Notes under the pieces: generated by a model
Told to the model about the DNA's origin: nothing
What the model saw: only the letters and a program-made list of their open reading frames with translations
The model's database searches: none
Assembly (NCBI RefSeq): GCF_026241515.1
Contig: NZ_JAPHPW010000022.1
Coordinates: 23,809 to 87,808 of the forward strand
Source: Vibrio sp. 14G-20
GTDB lineage: Bacteria > Pseudomonadota > Gammaproteobacteria > Enterobacterales > Vibrionaceae
Reading direction: 5' to 3'
Length of the DNA: 64,000 nt
Translations under genes and position numbers: made by a program
Part shown: piece after piece, positions 52,042 through 61,762 of the stretch
How positions within the stretch are numbered: position 1 is the first letter of the stretch
Layout of the letters: every line of letters begins with the position of its first letter

Positions 52042-53403
52042 TTATTTAATCGCTTGGACAATCGCTCTCGCCATTGACTCTTCTTGGTTTTCACCATCAC
52101 CAGTTGAGAACCAAGCAACAACGGTGTCTGTTGAAGGTGAAATATAAACACCTTGCCCACCGACTCCGGCTTTGTACAGGTCACCTTCAGAAGTGACTGC
52201 ATCCCACTGATAACGGTTACTGATGTTACCTGCATCGTCAGCAAAGTTTTTGGTCAGTTTTTTACCTAAGTAACCATCAGGGTATTGATCGATGTATTTA
52301 CGGTCGTGGATTTTCTCCATGATCTCATCAGAGACAATTTTTTCGCCCGCAATTTGCTCAATGCTTGGCGTAAATGCCATACCAAATCGAGCTAGGTCGC
52401 GAAGTGTAGAGTTCACACCCATAAAGCCAAGAGTATTACCTGCTGGGCTGCTCATGTAGTAAGCGTCGTGCTCCATACCTAACTTGCTCCAAATACGCTC
52501 AGAAAAAAGCTCTGACAATGGTTTACCAGACACATGCTCTACGATGCGGTTGATTACAAACGTGTTAATAGAGTTGTATTCAAACAGTTGATGCCCTGGA
52601 GTTTTACGCTCCATTGAAGTCAAAACATCAACCCAGCTTTCATCACGGCCGCGCACGTCAGGTACCATGCCTACCATATCGGTTGCTGCCCAACGGAACC
52701 AGATCTGGTCAGGGTTCGTACGTGAATCTGGTGTCGGCTCATCGTGCTCTGTACCGTTTAGACCAGAAGCCATATCCAAAGATTCTTCAACCTTTACAGT
52801 ATCCCAAACCGAACCTTTTAGCTCTGGAAGGTAGTGGCTGACAGGTTTTTGCACGTCAATTTTGCCTTCTTGTTCAAACATCGCCAGAATCGTAGAACCC
52901 GTTACTTTTGATACTGACATCCACAAGTGTTTATCTTGTGGGCGCATGGTTTTGTAACGTTCAAACACGATTTTGCCATCTTTAACCACGACCATTGCGT
53001 CAATTGGTTTAGTTTCGAAGTGCTCATCCACTGAGATTTCTTTCTCTGAACGGTAGTTCATGTACTTAACATCGTTGATGTCTGCATTGATTGCGTAAGG
53101 AAGTTCAGAAACCTCACCATTACGTGGCACTTGAACGGTTGGGTAGAACTTAGACATGTTTACCCAAGCGAACTCTGTTTCAGCCGAAGGAAACTGAATC
53201 TTCACTTTGTTTTCAGGTTGATTAAAAAACGCGCTAATAGCATTGATTTCATCGACCGAACGTGACGTACTTAGCTCACTTGCCTGCGCCATTGTTGGAC
53301 CATTTGGGTTGATTTCTGTGTCAGCAAACACGGCTGAAGAAAATACCAACGCACTGCCTAGTGCAACTGCTGAAGTTAATTGATTAAGGTTAAAAGTTTT
53401 CAC
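52042..53403 (-). CDS. Exported SxxK serine hydrolase (class C beta-lactamase fold), copy 1
   Basis: 453 residues: signal peptide to VFA|DT (~27), then a domain of ~90 residues and a beta-lactamase/esterase domain. The catalytic Ser163 and Lys166 are in MSVSK, the Tyr of the second motif is Y276 in FEYNSIN, and the third motif region reads KAGVGGQGVYISP. This type includes esterase EstB and 6-aminohexanoate-dimer hydrolase NylB. Periplasmic, since no membrane anchor. Last gene of a four-gene cluster with a paralogue (54763) and a porin between them. Confidence 0.85.
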   Translation of the reverse strand: MKTFNLNQLTSAVALGSALVFSSAVFADTEINPNGPTMAQASELSTSRSVDEINAISAFFNQPENKVKIQFPSAETEFAWVNMSKFYPTVQVPRNGEVSELPYAINADINDVKYMNYRSEKEISVDEHFETKPIDAMVVVKDGKIVFERYKTMRPQDKHLWMSVSKVTGSTILAMFEQEGKIDVQKPVSHYLPELKGSVWDTVKVEESLDMASGLNGTEHDEPTPDSRTNPDQIWFRWAATDMVGMVPDVRGRDESWVDVLTSMERKTPGHQLFEYNSINTFVINRIVEHVSGKPLSELFSERIWSKLGMEHDAYYMSSPAGNTLGFMGVNSTLRDLARFGMAFTPSIEQIAGEKIVSDEIMEKIHDRKYIDQYPDGYLGKKLTKNFADDAGNISNRYQWDAVTSEGDLYKAGVGGQGVYISPSTDTVVAWFSTGDGENQEESMARAIVQAIK

Positions 53404-53476
53404 AATTGCTCCTATGAGGAGAGACGACCATTTTCACGACATCTGTTTTCTCATGTTTGGTTAATTAACTAGATGC

Positions 53477-54634
53477 CTAAAATTGATAATCGATTGCGAA
53501 GATCAAACGGTGGTTATCACGACTATCTGATGCCGAACGATCGTGAGTGGTGTAGTTGTATTCAAACCCTGCAACTAGATTCTCTCGTACGGTCCATTTC
53601 AAGTTGGCTGCGGCAAATTGAGTGCTAGTGAACGTGTCCGCTTGCTCCTCTAGAGCATCTGCCTGCCACATACCATAAGCAAGTGTTGACTTAAGCGATG
53701 GAGTCCAAGAGTGGCTTATCGACCCCCACATAGCTTCTGACTCACGAATTTGGAAGTCGTCAGTTTGAGGGTTGTAGATTGGACCTGTGCCGCTCACACC
53801 AAGGATGTATCGATCATTTCCATAACTGTTGAAGTACGCTAAAGAGAAATGATTCTTTTCATCGAACTTGATACCACCGGATAGTTGATAACCCCAACCC
53901 ATATCATCGACTGTTTGGTTTTTATGGGTATCTTTGGTGGTAATTTGGTTTACAACACCAGATGCACGTACCCAATAATCTTCAGTATTCGTTTGAAGAC
54001 CGACAATCAAATCTGGGTAATCAGAGGAATTGTCTAACACCGTTTCGTTATCTTCGGTTTGAACGCGATTTGAGCCACTTTCTAACGCTATGTCATAGCG
54101 AAAAGTACCAAGTGTTTGAGACCAACGAATCATTGGTTGGCGAGTAAAAACAACGCCACTCAACGTTGGTTCTAGAACTGTATCTGGCAGTCGGTTCATA
54201 TCCATCAAGGTTGACCATGTTTGACCCACCAGCAATGAGCCGTTACCAATTTTCCAATTCACATACGCTTCTCGCATACGCAGTGACATCTTGCCGTTGT
54301 TTGCACCGTTAAAGTCGAAAGACACAAACGATTTGATAGACTCATCACCATCTAACTCGGTGTTGGTACCGAAATTAAGGCGAGTTAACGTGGTATCAAT
54401 GGCAATGTTACTGTCATCATTTTTGCCAAATGGACCATTTGCGGTGTTATTGGCACCCATACCTGACACATCGCTATCCGCAATGAGCGCTCCAACAATC
54501 TTGCCCGAAAGGTCCATACTAGTGCGATCTGTCACCTCAAAAGAGTTGGCCATTGCAGAAGTCGAAAGACCGACTGCAGCAGTGATTCCCATCGCTAGGA
54601 TACTCTTTTTAAGGATTGGATTTTGTTGATTCAT
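53477..54634 (-). CDS. Outer-membrane porin (DcaP-like)
   Basis: 385 residues: signal peptide to AMA|NS (~29), then a beta-barrel with alternating strands and a C-terminal aromatic end FAIDYQF as required for BAM insertion. The sequence LVGQTWSTLMDMNRLPDTVLEPTL is typical of trimeric DcaP-like porins. Sits between two serine hydrolase genes, so it probably admits their substrate or exports the product. Confidence 0.82.
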   Translation of the reverse strand: MNQQNPILKKSILAMGITAAVGLSTSAMANSFEVTDRTSMDLSGKIVGALIADSDVSGMGANNTANGPFGKNDDSNIAIDTTLTRLNFGTNTELDGDESIKSFVSFDFNGANNGKMSLRMREAYVNWKIGNGSLLVGQTWSTLMDMNRLPDTVLEPTLSGVVFTRQPMIRWSQTLGTFRYDIALESGSNRVQTEDNETVLDNSSDYPDLIVGLQTNTEDYWVRASGVVNQITTKDTHKNQTVDDMGWGYQLSGGIKFDEKNHFSLAYFNSYGNDRYILGVSGTGPIYNPQTDDFQIRESEAMWGSISHSWTPSLKSTLAYGMWQADALEEQADTFTSTQFAAANLKWTVRENLVAGFEYNYTTHDRSASDSRDNHRLIFAIDYQF

Positions 54635-54733
54635 ACCATGACACTCAATAAAAATAGGTTATGCCAAATGTACGAGGCCCTTCCTCATTTTCATGAAGAA
54701 ACTCAATACGTCGATTAAAAGTGTTTTTCAGAT

Positions 54734-54755
54734 GCCCTCCCCTAGTGAGGAGGGC
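54734..54755 (-). other. Intercistronic stem-loop before the porin gene
   Basis: GCCCTCC / GGAGGGC stem just after the copy 2 hydrolase stop codon. No good T-run; an mRNA-processing or attenuation role is inferred. Confidence 0.5.
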
Positions 54756-54762
54756 TTACAGG

Positions 54763-56133
54763 TTATTTGTCGGCGAGCTGTTTAGCTGCTTCTCGTAGGT
54801 AACCCGGGATTAGGTCAGGTGTTAGGTAGACCGGAGACGTAGAGAAAGCTACGCCTACAACGTCACGCACTGGGTCCACATAAAGGTTTTGGTATAAGTT
54901 ACCATGTTTAAATAGCGCACCATCTTCCCAAGCCGCATCCCATTGGTGCGTATTGTAGATTGGCATATCTTTACCAAATGACGCTTTAACCCAAGAGTGG
55001 TCAGTAAAGTCACCCGCCATGTAAGCCTCGTGGTTACCGCCTTTTTGCATTTTTTCTAGTACTTCATTTGAAATCACTTGCTCTTGAGCCACCGTGTCCC
55101 AACTTGGAGTGAACAGCAAACCGTAGCGTGCTAAATCATCCAAACGCGAATGAACTAAACCGTAAGATACCGCGTGACCTGCTGGTGATACGTTCACCTG
55201 AGCTGAAGCGCGAGCACCAATTTTTGACCAAATTCGATCTTCAAATACTTGAGTAAATGGTTGTTGAGTGATGTTTTCAATTGCTACACCCAGCACTTTG
55301 GTAATTGTTGAACTGTAGCGAGCCACTTCACCAGAAGGCTCACCTTCCAATGGAACAACATCACGCAGCACTTTCATTTCGTCTTCTCTTACACCATCGG
55401 CATTAACAACATGGAAGTCAGCTGACAGCATGCGCTGGAAAACAGAGCGAGGATTTAAGGTATTAGCTGCGTTTTCACTGATGTCTAAACCAGAAGCCAT
55501 GTTCATCGCATCAAGCATGATGATATTGTCCCACTCAGTACCTTTTAACTCAGGAACATATTCTGTAATTGGCTTAGTCATATCGACTTTGCCTTCGGCT
55601 TCTAGCATGGTTAGCAAGGTTCCAACGGTCGATTTTGCCACTGACGCCCATAAGTGAGTGTCATAAGGGTTCATACCAGGAAATTCCTCGTAGACCACCT
55701 CACCACCTTTTAGGATCATGATGCCTTGTACGCGTGTTTTCTCTTCATGAATGTATTCATTCAGTGAGACAGACTCACTGCCGTCACCCATGGTAAAAGT
55801 AAGGTCGTTAAGAGACTCATCAATATTGCGCTTTAAAACGCTTACTTCACCGTGAGGCATAGCCAGTTCTGCAGGCACGTATTTAGTCATATTGATTGCG
55901 TAGTAAAGTGCATGGTCGCCCCCCATCTGCATGTGGAAGTTACCAAAAGCAGCATTTGCTTCGTCAATAAACGTTTTATCAAACCCTTCTTTCACTTGAG
56001 TTACAGGGATGATTGGTTTTGCACCTGGTTCAGCCAGCGCTTTCTCAAGTGGTGATTCTGCTACTGCTGCGCCAGCAGTAAGCGTATATGCTACAAGTAG
56101 TGCGATGTTGCGTAGTTTAAATGTAGTTTTCAT
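54763..56133 (-). CDS. Exported SxxK serine hydrolase, copy 2
   Basis: 456 residues from ATG 56133, which has AGGT upstream; a longer frame from 56166 adds 11 residues. Signal peptide to VA|ES (~25). Catalytic SxxK is in WASVAKSTV, the second-motif Tyr in ARYSSTI, and the region matching motif 3 reads KHGNLYQNLYVDP, so it differs from copy 1 (KAGVGGQG) where the substrate binds. About 30-35% alike by eye to copy 1 along the length: paralogues with probably different substrates. Confidence 0.85.
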   Translation of the reverse strand: MKTTFKLRNIALLVAYTLTAGAAVAESPLEKALAEPGAKPIIPVTQVKEGFDKTFIDEANAAFGNFHMQMGGDHALYYAINMTKYVPAELAMPHGEVSVLKRNIDESLNDLTFTMGDGSESVSLNEYIHEEKTRVQGIMILKGGEVVYEEFPGMNPYDTHLWASVAKSTVGTLLTMLEAEGKVDMTKPITEYVPELKGTEWDNIIMLDAMNMASGLDISENAANTLNPRSVFQRMLSADFHVVNADGVREDEMKVLRDVVPLEGEPSGEVARYSSTITKVLGVAIENITQQPFTQVFEDRIWSKIGARASAQVNVSPAGHAVSYGLVHSRLDDLARYGLLFTPSWDTVAQEQVISNEVLEKMQKGGNHEAYMAGDFTDHSWVKASFGKDMPIYNTHQWDAAWEDGALFKHGNLYQNLYVDPVRDVVGVAFSTSPVYLTPDLIPGYLREAAKQLADK

Positions 56134-56184
56134 AATAATTACCTGTCTAAATTTGTTTAATCTCAACGCTGATATAAGCCTGAA

Positions 56185-56931
56185 TTAGAAGTAAAATTTG
56201 TAGTTTGCCCATACCACGGTGTCGTTGACTTTTTCATCAATGAAGCTGTTTTTGACCGTTGTGTTCGTGTTAATGATTTTGATTTGGCCCCAACGCGTTT
56301 TGTCGTTACTAAGCGGTGTCGACATTAGGAAGTTGGTATTCAAAACAGACATATCGACATCACCAGACAGGTAGTTGTACTCAGGGTACAAGCCGAAATA
56401 AGTGCCGTCGTCGCCAGCGGTATAGAACATGTATAGAGCTGCTGAACCACCAACTGCTTTTTCGTCAGTGATGTTAGCCATAGCTTTCACATCATCAGAG
56501 AACTCACCGCCAAGCACGCCAACACGAGGGAAAATGTTTAGACCTTTCACACCAGAGTTAATGGCCAAAGTCACACCCGGAGAAACAGAGGTAAATAGAG
56601 CGTTGTCCAATACATCCAGTGAAGCAGCCACTTTTGGTACAAATGAGTTTTGCGTGGTCATCACGTGGAAGTACTGAAGACGACTGTCTGTGTAGTTGCC
56701 TTCATTATCGATGGCCGCTTCCACAGTCATCATGCCAGTCTGGCCATTGTCAAATGTCATGTCGCCAGAGATCGAAGCTTTGAAGCCGCCTTTGTTGCTC
56801 ATACCAACATAAGCAGACGTATTCGTTTCGGTAAGGTCTGAAGGATCAGGGGCTTTTTCTGCTGCAAAAGCGGGTAATGATGTAGCTAGTGCAAGCAGTA
56901 CCGCGATTGATTTCGTATTTGTCATCGTCAA
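56185..56931 (-). CDS. Outer-membrane-type protein of unknown family
   Basis: 248 residues: signal peptide to AFA|AE (~24), then beta-strand-rich sequence of alternating polarity ending in YKFYF. That terminal aromatic pattern and the amphipathic strands suggest a small barrel of 8-10 strands. I do not recognise the family. First gene of the hydrolase-porin cluster, 52 bases before copy 2. Confidence 0.7.
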   Translation of the reverse strand: MTMTNTKSIAVLLALATSLPAFAAEKAPDPSDLTETNTSAYVGMSNKGGFKASISGDMTFDNGQTGMMTVEAAIDNEGNYTDSRLQYFHVMTTQNSFVPKVAASLDVLDNALFTSVSPGVTLAINSGVKGLNIFPRVGVLGGEFSDDVKAMANITDEKAVGGSAALYMFYTAGDDGTYFGLYPEYNYLSGDVDMSVLNTNFLMSTPLSNDKTRWGQIKIINTNTTVKNSFIDEKVNDTVVWANYKFYF

Positions 56932-57178
56932 ATCTCATAGTTATCGATGTAAGTAATACAAAATCCGTTTGTAAGACCTTCAGCAGAAAGCACTGTGCTT
57001 TTTGACTGAAGCTAAAGTTCCTTTTGATGGCAGCTATATTAAGAGGCTTGGCGCGAATATAAGAGGTCATTTAAGGACATTGAGCAGGTCATAAAAGGAC
57101 ATTAATAAGTGATTTTCGGTGAGTAGTAAAAGATGAAAGTGAGAGTCTTAAGTTGAATAAGAGGGATATTAAAGAGAG

Positions 57179-58159
57179 TTACCCGTTTGCACTCTCTTTA
57201 AAAGCAAATCTCAATTGCGCGGGCGTGCTTCCGCTCATCGCTTTAATGGCACGGTTGAAATTTGAGACATCTTCGTAACCCATTTGATAGGCGATGTTGC
57301 TCACGGGCTCGTCCGTGTCGCGAAGCAGCTGTTCGCTACGTTCAAGTATCGCACTCTTTTTAATCTCTTTGAATGAGGTGTCATGATCTTTGAAATAGCG
57401 ATAGAGCGTTTTGCTCGTTACACCAAACAAAGCGGCCAGCCAATCCAAGGTAAAGTGTGGCAAATGACAGTAGCTCTCGGCGAGTAACCGCACCTCACCA
57501 ATGTCTCTGGATTTCAAAGAGCGATTGGTCATGGGTTCAAGTGCATCAACGCCCGTTAGTTCCATGCTCATGAACGGTTGTCCATAGCGAATCTCAGTAT
57601 CCGGCAGTAGAATCTCACCGTACTTTTTGCCCTGATGCTCTTCTGTTAGAACGTTCAAGCGCGCTGGCACCCAGTCTTGACCTAGCCACTGGCGACATAT
57701 CTGAAGTAACAGTGCGACACGAAACCACTCATTAATTTGCGAGCCGGGGTAAGATGGCTTGAGTGCACCGCGGTGGCACCAACACCACACCCCTGATATC
57801 TGTTCGAGCCAGTAATTATTCTGTCGGCTCCAGCGGTGTTCATTGTTCATTAAAGATTGTAAAACCGCTTTAAATGGTTGTTCTCTAGCGATAACTCGCC
57901 ACCGCCCTGCCACAACACTTTCACCGACAGTTTTCCCAACCACTAGTGGCATTTCTGTATAGCACAAAGCCGACATTTTATTAAGAAACAAGCAATAACT
58001 TGTTACTGGGATCCACGCTTCAGCATTCGGCTTATCAGTAGGAAGATCGAACTCTTCCGCAATTCCTCGCCACTTAATACCGTGACTTTCGAAGTAAGGA
58101 ATGAAGTACCACATAGATTCTGCGGACGTCAAAATTAAGTTGTCATGTAATCTACGCAT
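57179..58159 (-). CDS. AraC-family regulator (OruR/ArgR-type)
   Basis: 326 residues: N-terminal Arabinose_bd-type domain (~10-200) as in OruR, and a C-terminal AraC helix-turn-helix (~225-322; LAALFGVTSKTLYRYFKDH, then VSNIAYQMGYEDVSNFNRAIKAMSGSTP). It lies upstream of the serine hydrolase-porin cluster on the same strand, separated by 247 bases, and is its likely activator. Confidence 0.85.
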   Translation of the reverse strand: MRRLHDNLILTSAESMWYFIPYFESHGIKWRGIAEEFDLPTDKPNAEAWIPVTSYCLFLNKMSALCYTEMPLVVGKTVGESVVAGRWRVIAREQPFKAVLQSLMNNEHRWSRQNNYWLEQISGVWCWCHRGALKPSYPGSQINEWFRVALLLQICRQWLGQDWVPARLNVLTEEHQGKKYGEILLPDTEIRYGQPFMSMELTGVDALEPMTNRSLKSRDIGEVRLLAESYCHLPHFTLDWLAALFGVTSKTLYRYFKDHDTSFKEIKKSAILERSEQLLRDTDEPVSNIAYQMGYEDVSNFNRAIKAMSGSTPAQLRFAFKESANG

Positions 58160-58487
58160 TTTTCGTTTCTAACAGTGTTTCTGCCTTCCAATCAGAGTAG
58201 TCTACCAATGTATATGGTTTCAATCATACAATTGTGTGGTGTGCTTTTATACACAGATAGTTTGATCCAAGCCTGAGTTTTTGCGTTCAGTGTGTAGTTG
58301 TACATAGCTCGAGCCGCTTCAGTCTTCCGGGCAATGCATCTAGACTAGGAACCTTGAGCAATGTAGATGCTGAGATCATCATGAAGCCAACTTGTCCAAT
58401 AAAAATGCAACTGCATGCTGACCGAATAATTCTTCTGAAAGTTTGCTGTGTTCTAAACACATAATGGGCAGAAACGAGTTAGAGCTC
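58160..58487. other. Intergenic region
   Basis: 328 bases between the AraC gene and the SMR gene, both on the minus strand. It holds the AraC promoter; I see no hairpin terminator for the SMR gene and no supportable gene. Confidence 0.35.
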
Positions 58488-58832
58488 CTAATGACTCACC
58501 GACGTCGAAAATAGGTTGATAACCACTACGCCAGACAGAATCAAACCGATCCCAATCACCGCGTAGATATCTAGTTTTTGCCCGTAAACCAACCAAGATA
58601 GTGCCGCAATCAACACGATCCCGGCCCCACACCAAATCGCATACGCTACACCCAAAGACATGGTTTGCACTGTGAGAGACAACAGATAAAAGGCACAGCC
58701 GTAACTGGCTAATACCGCGGCAGTGGCAGGTAAAGAAGTAAATTGCTGCGTTTTAGGTAATAGAGAAGTTGCGACAACTTCAAGCGCGATGGCGAGTGAC
58801 AGCATCACTGGAGGTGGGAGAGATAAAAGCAT
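58488..58832 (-). CDS. Small multidrug resistance (SMR) efflux protein
   Basis: 114 residues with four helices. The conserved Glu that carries protons is in helix 1 (LAIALEVVATSLLPKT), and the second helix contains the typical YGCAFYLLSLTVQTMSLGVAYAIW motif region of EmrE/SugE relatives. Dimeric inner-membrane exporter of cationic compounds. ATG 58832 preferred over GTG 58844, which adds four residues; neither has a strong ribosome site. Confidence 0.87.
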   Translation of the reverse strand: MLLSLPPPVMLSLAIALEVVATSLLPKTQQFTSLPATAAVLASYGCAFYLLSLTVQTMSLGVAYAIWCGAGIVLIAALSWLVYGQKLDIYAVIGIGLILSGVVVINLFSTSVSH

Positions 58833-58991
58833 GTTTGAGTCCACAACAATAAAATACGGCGCTCAGAATATTGTAGTTTTATTTCCAATTCATGCGATTT
58901 TCAGTAAGCAATTATTATGACGTACCCTAAAAGATCTTAACCAAAAAATTCAATGAATAAATCTTAGGCGACTCATCCATATAAAAAATAA

Positions 58992-59024
58992 AAGAGCCCG
59001 CTAACTCATGGCTAATAGGCTCTT
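58992..59024 (-). terminator. Terminator of the phosphoesterase gene
   Basis: AAGAGCC / GGCTCTT stem with a 19-base loop; on the minus strand it runs into TTTTATTTTTT. Confidence 0.7.
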
Positions 59025-59076
59025 CTTCAATAGAGCAACCAAGGTATTTAGTCTTTTAAAAACAAGGCTATAACGC

Positions 59077-61248
59077 TTAGTTTGCTAATGTCGAGTCTCT
59101 TAAAATATCGCGCTTAACTTCACCTTTCAGATCAGTCAGGGTTTGTTGGTCGATATCAATCAAGAAGTGGTCACTCGCTTGGCCTGTTGCGAATTTTTCA
59201 AGAATAACGAACAAGCTGCCAAAACGAGAGCGGAATACCTCGCCTACTGTATATTGGCCAAGGTCACCCAGCTCTGAATCCACGGTGCCGTCAAACTCGG
59301 CAAGCTCGCGGCTTAGCAGTTCGTATTGGCGAAGCTGTGTTTCACCGATATCACGGAATGCCAGTTCGTCAGCATTGCGCAGTCGGTAGAAATCTGTCGC
59401 TAGTAGCTCACCGCTCCACTCAGCAAAATCGGCTAATTCTAGTCCTTCTAAAGAAGCTAGCTTTTCAGCAACAACCTTAGCCGTCTCCCAATCGCGTTGA
59501 AACTGTTCGTAATCGTCCACACCATTTTCAACGCAAGTACCTACGTCGTAACCCAGTTCATTGGCTAGCTGACAGACCGTGAAATTAGTTTCTAGCTGAG
59601 ACATGATCATCATCTCTTCGCCATTCATTTCCATGATCATAGCGCGCATCTCTAGTGGCCAGTCACCCGGAAGGAAACGAAGACGCGTTAATTCACGGAT
59701 ATGCCAATCAGTCAGTTCGTAGTAGCTCTCTGAATCTAGAATTTCTTTGTTCCAAATCTTAGCTTCTGCATCAGGATCGCCATTCGCAGCTTGAGTCAGG
59801 TATTCATGCTCTTCTTCATAGTGACTGAATAGATCGTTGTAATGTTTAACTTGATCGATGACCACTGTTTCAACTTCAATTTGGTTATCAGGGCGAATGT
59901 TCAGCAGCTTGTAGGCTGGAATGTAGCCCGCTAGCGATGGTGCTTGAATATTAAAGAGTGTGTGCTGTACGCCATCAATATTGAAGCTCTTCTTACCCGT
60001 ATCATTAAAGTGCATGTGACCACCAACGTGAATGCTTAAGCCCGTCGCAGCCAATGCTTTGCTTGTATTGTCATCTGGTTCACGAGCCAGTTGATGGCTT
60101 CCTTCGCCAAACAGATCTTCAATCTCTTCAGAAGCACCGTTGTAGAAGTCGGTCATTGGGAAGTGCGAGAAAGAAACAAGCGTCTTATTCTGCTCTTTCG
60201 CTGCTTTTACTACATCTGAGATCCAATCGATCACATGCTCTTTGTGAGTCAGCATCATGTTGTAGCCAGCGCTGCTTGAACCATCAAAAGTGTTGCCATC
60301 TACGGAGCTATCAGACGAATTTTCTTTAGGTCGATAAACATTCGCGTCGATTGCCAACAACCACAGCCCTTTTACTGGCTCGACTAAATAACTGGTATCA
60401 GGCACTTCAGAACAGCTTGAGTAACCACTTTCTTTGTAGCTGCCGCCTGTCCCTTCGTAACAGATCTCGTACATGCGCTTATCAAAAGCCGCTTCTTCTT
60501 TCGCTAAGTCATAGCTGTAGTTAGTACGAGCTTGGTCGCTGCTGTATGGGGTTTCAAAGTAGAGGTAATCTTGTTGAGGGTAGAAGCCATGAGTACCAAG
60601 GATACTCATGATCTCTTCATAGCCCCATTCACGTACTTCTTCAGTACATATGGTTGCTAGGTTGTCGCCTTCACCGGGAATGGTTGTCCACTCATCTTCA
60701 TAGCCAACACACTCTTCTTTACCGCGGCTGTAGATACGCTGATTCTTACCACCCTCGCCTAGGTAATCAGATTTACCTGCAGGGATTGTAAATGGGCGCA
60801 CTGGATCGTGGTTACCCGGCGCTGCAAAAAACTCAAGGCCGTAAGTATCACGGTAGTGATCAAAGATGCTAACTAAGCCACGCATATGAATCGGCTGACC
60901 GTCGTCGCTAAAGTCACCGGGCAAGGCTACGTATTTAACGCCACGATCAACCACATCATCCAATGCTGCGATCATCGCAAAGTAGTTTTCGTTGAATAGA
61001 CGGGTAGAATTCATCTGCGACTCCATCGTTCGAATTGTTGCGTACTTGCCACTATTCGGGTTGTAGAGCCCTGCGAACGAACCATCTTCAAATGTACCGT
61101 AAACATCATGGAAATGGATATCTGGCATGAACGCAACTTGTACTGCGCTCTCTAGATTGCCGTTATCGTCACTTGGTGAACTTGAATTACAACCAACCAG
61201 CGTGGCTGCTATCAAGCCTGACAGTACGGTCAATGTACTCTTTTTCAT
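59077..61248 (-). CDS. Large lipoprotein calcineurin-like phosphoesterase
   Basis: 723 residues. ATG 61248 has GGAAGAG upstream and starts a lipoprotein signal with TLVGC (Cys20), so the frame from 61371 is too long. The metallophosphoesterase domain (~35-470) shows the full motif set: DIHFHD, PGDFSDDG, APGNHDP, SFSHFP and GGHMHFND. The C-terminal ~250 residues are helical and unrecognised. Anchored in the envelope and probably facing the periplasm; substrate unknown, organophosphate or nucleotide likely. Confidence 0.86.
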   Translation of the reverse strand: MKKSTLTVLSGLIAATLVGCNSSSPSDDNGNLESAVQVAFMPDIHFHDVYGTFEDGSFAGLYNPNSGKYATIRTMESQMNSTRLFNENYFAMIAALDDVVDRGVKYVALPGDFSDDGQPIHMRGLVSIFDHYRDTYGLEFFAAPGNHDPVRPFTIPAGKSDYLGEGGKNQRIYSRGKEECVGYEDEWTTIPGEGDNLATICTEEVREWGYEEIMSILGTHGFYPQQDYLYFETPYSSDQARTNYSYDLAKEEAAFDKRMYEICYEGTGGSYKESGYSSCSEVPDTSYLVEPVKGLWLLAIDANVYRPKENSSDSSVDGNTFDGSSSAGYNMMLTHKEHVIDWISDVVKAAKEQNKTLVSFSHFPMTDFYNGASEEIEDLFGEGSHQLAREPDDNTSKALAATGLSIHVGGHMHFNDTGKKSFNIDGVQHTLFNIQAPSLAGYIPAYKLLNIRPDNQIEVETVVIDQVKHYNDLFSHYEEEHEYLTQAANGDPDAEAKIWNKEILDSESYYELTDWHIRELTRLRFLPGDWPLEMRAMIMEMNGEEMMIMSQLETNFTVCQLANELGYDVGTCVENGVDDYEQFQRDWETAKVVAEKLASLEGLELADFAEWSGELLATDFYRLRNADELAFRDIGETQLRQYELLSRELAEFDGTVDSELGDLGQYTVGEVFRSRFGSLFVILEKFATGQASDHFLIDIDQQTLTDLKGEVKRDILRDSTLAN

Positions 61249-61762
61249 TTTCTCTTCCCAAAAAGTTAGAACTAAAAATTTGGCGAGGAGATTAGGTGAG
61301 AAAAATGACATTATTGTTTCTGATATCTTACAAAACGTCGCGTGCAGAGTGCTTATGCGACCTTGCTTCAATCCTTAAAATTCAAATAGTTACCCAACAT
61401 CACAACCATCAATGACTTGATAGTAATAATCAGATGTAAGTATACAAACCATCACACATCGCTAGACCGAACATCAATGGTAGCAATGCTTCCAAGCGGT
61501 TAAAGAATGTCACTCCTTTCCTAAAAGTAGCTTATTAGTCTCAAGGTTTACCACTACTAAGCCAGGCAAGAGCTTAATACCAACTGTTACATATATGTAA
61601 TAATCATTTTCCATTTCGGGGGATTATCAAAACTAAGAGTCACACCTATACTAGCTCCAACAAAACGAGAGAGCGGAAACAAACTTGCTCAACTACGCTT
61701 AATACGTTGAGCATACTGAGAATCAAAAAGTCCGCTGTAATGACATAAATAGGAAGCATCCA
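61249..61762. other. Divergent region upstream of frmA
   Basis: 514 bases. A 14-base perfect palindrome TTACATATATGTAA lies at 61587-61600, about 165 bases before frmA, a candidate operator for a regulator encoded elsewhere. No frmR or LysR gene is present next to it. Ribosome site AGGAAG precedes 61763. Confidence 0.45.
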
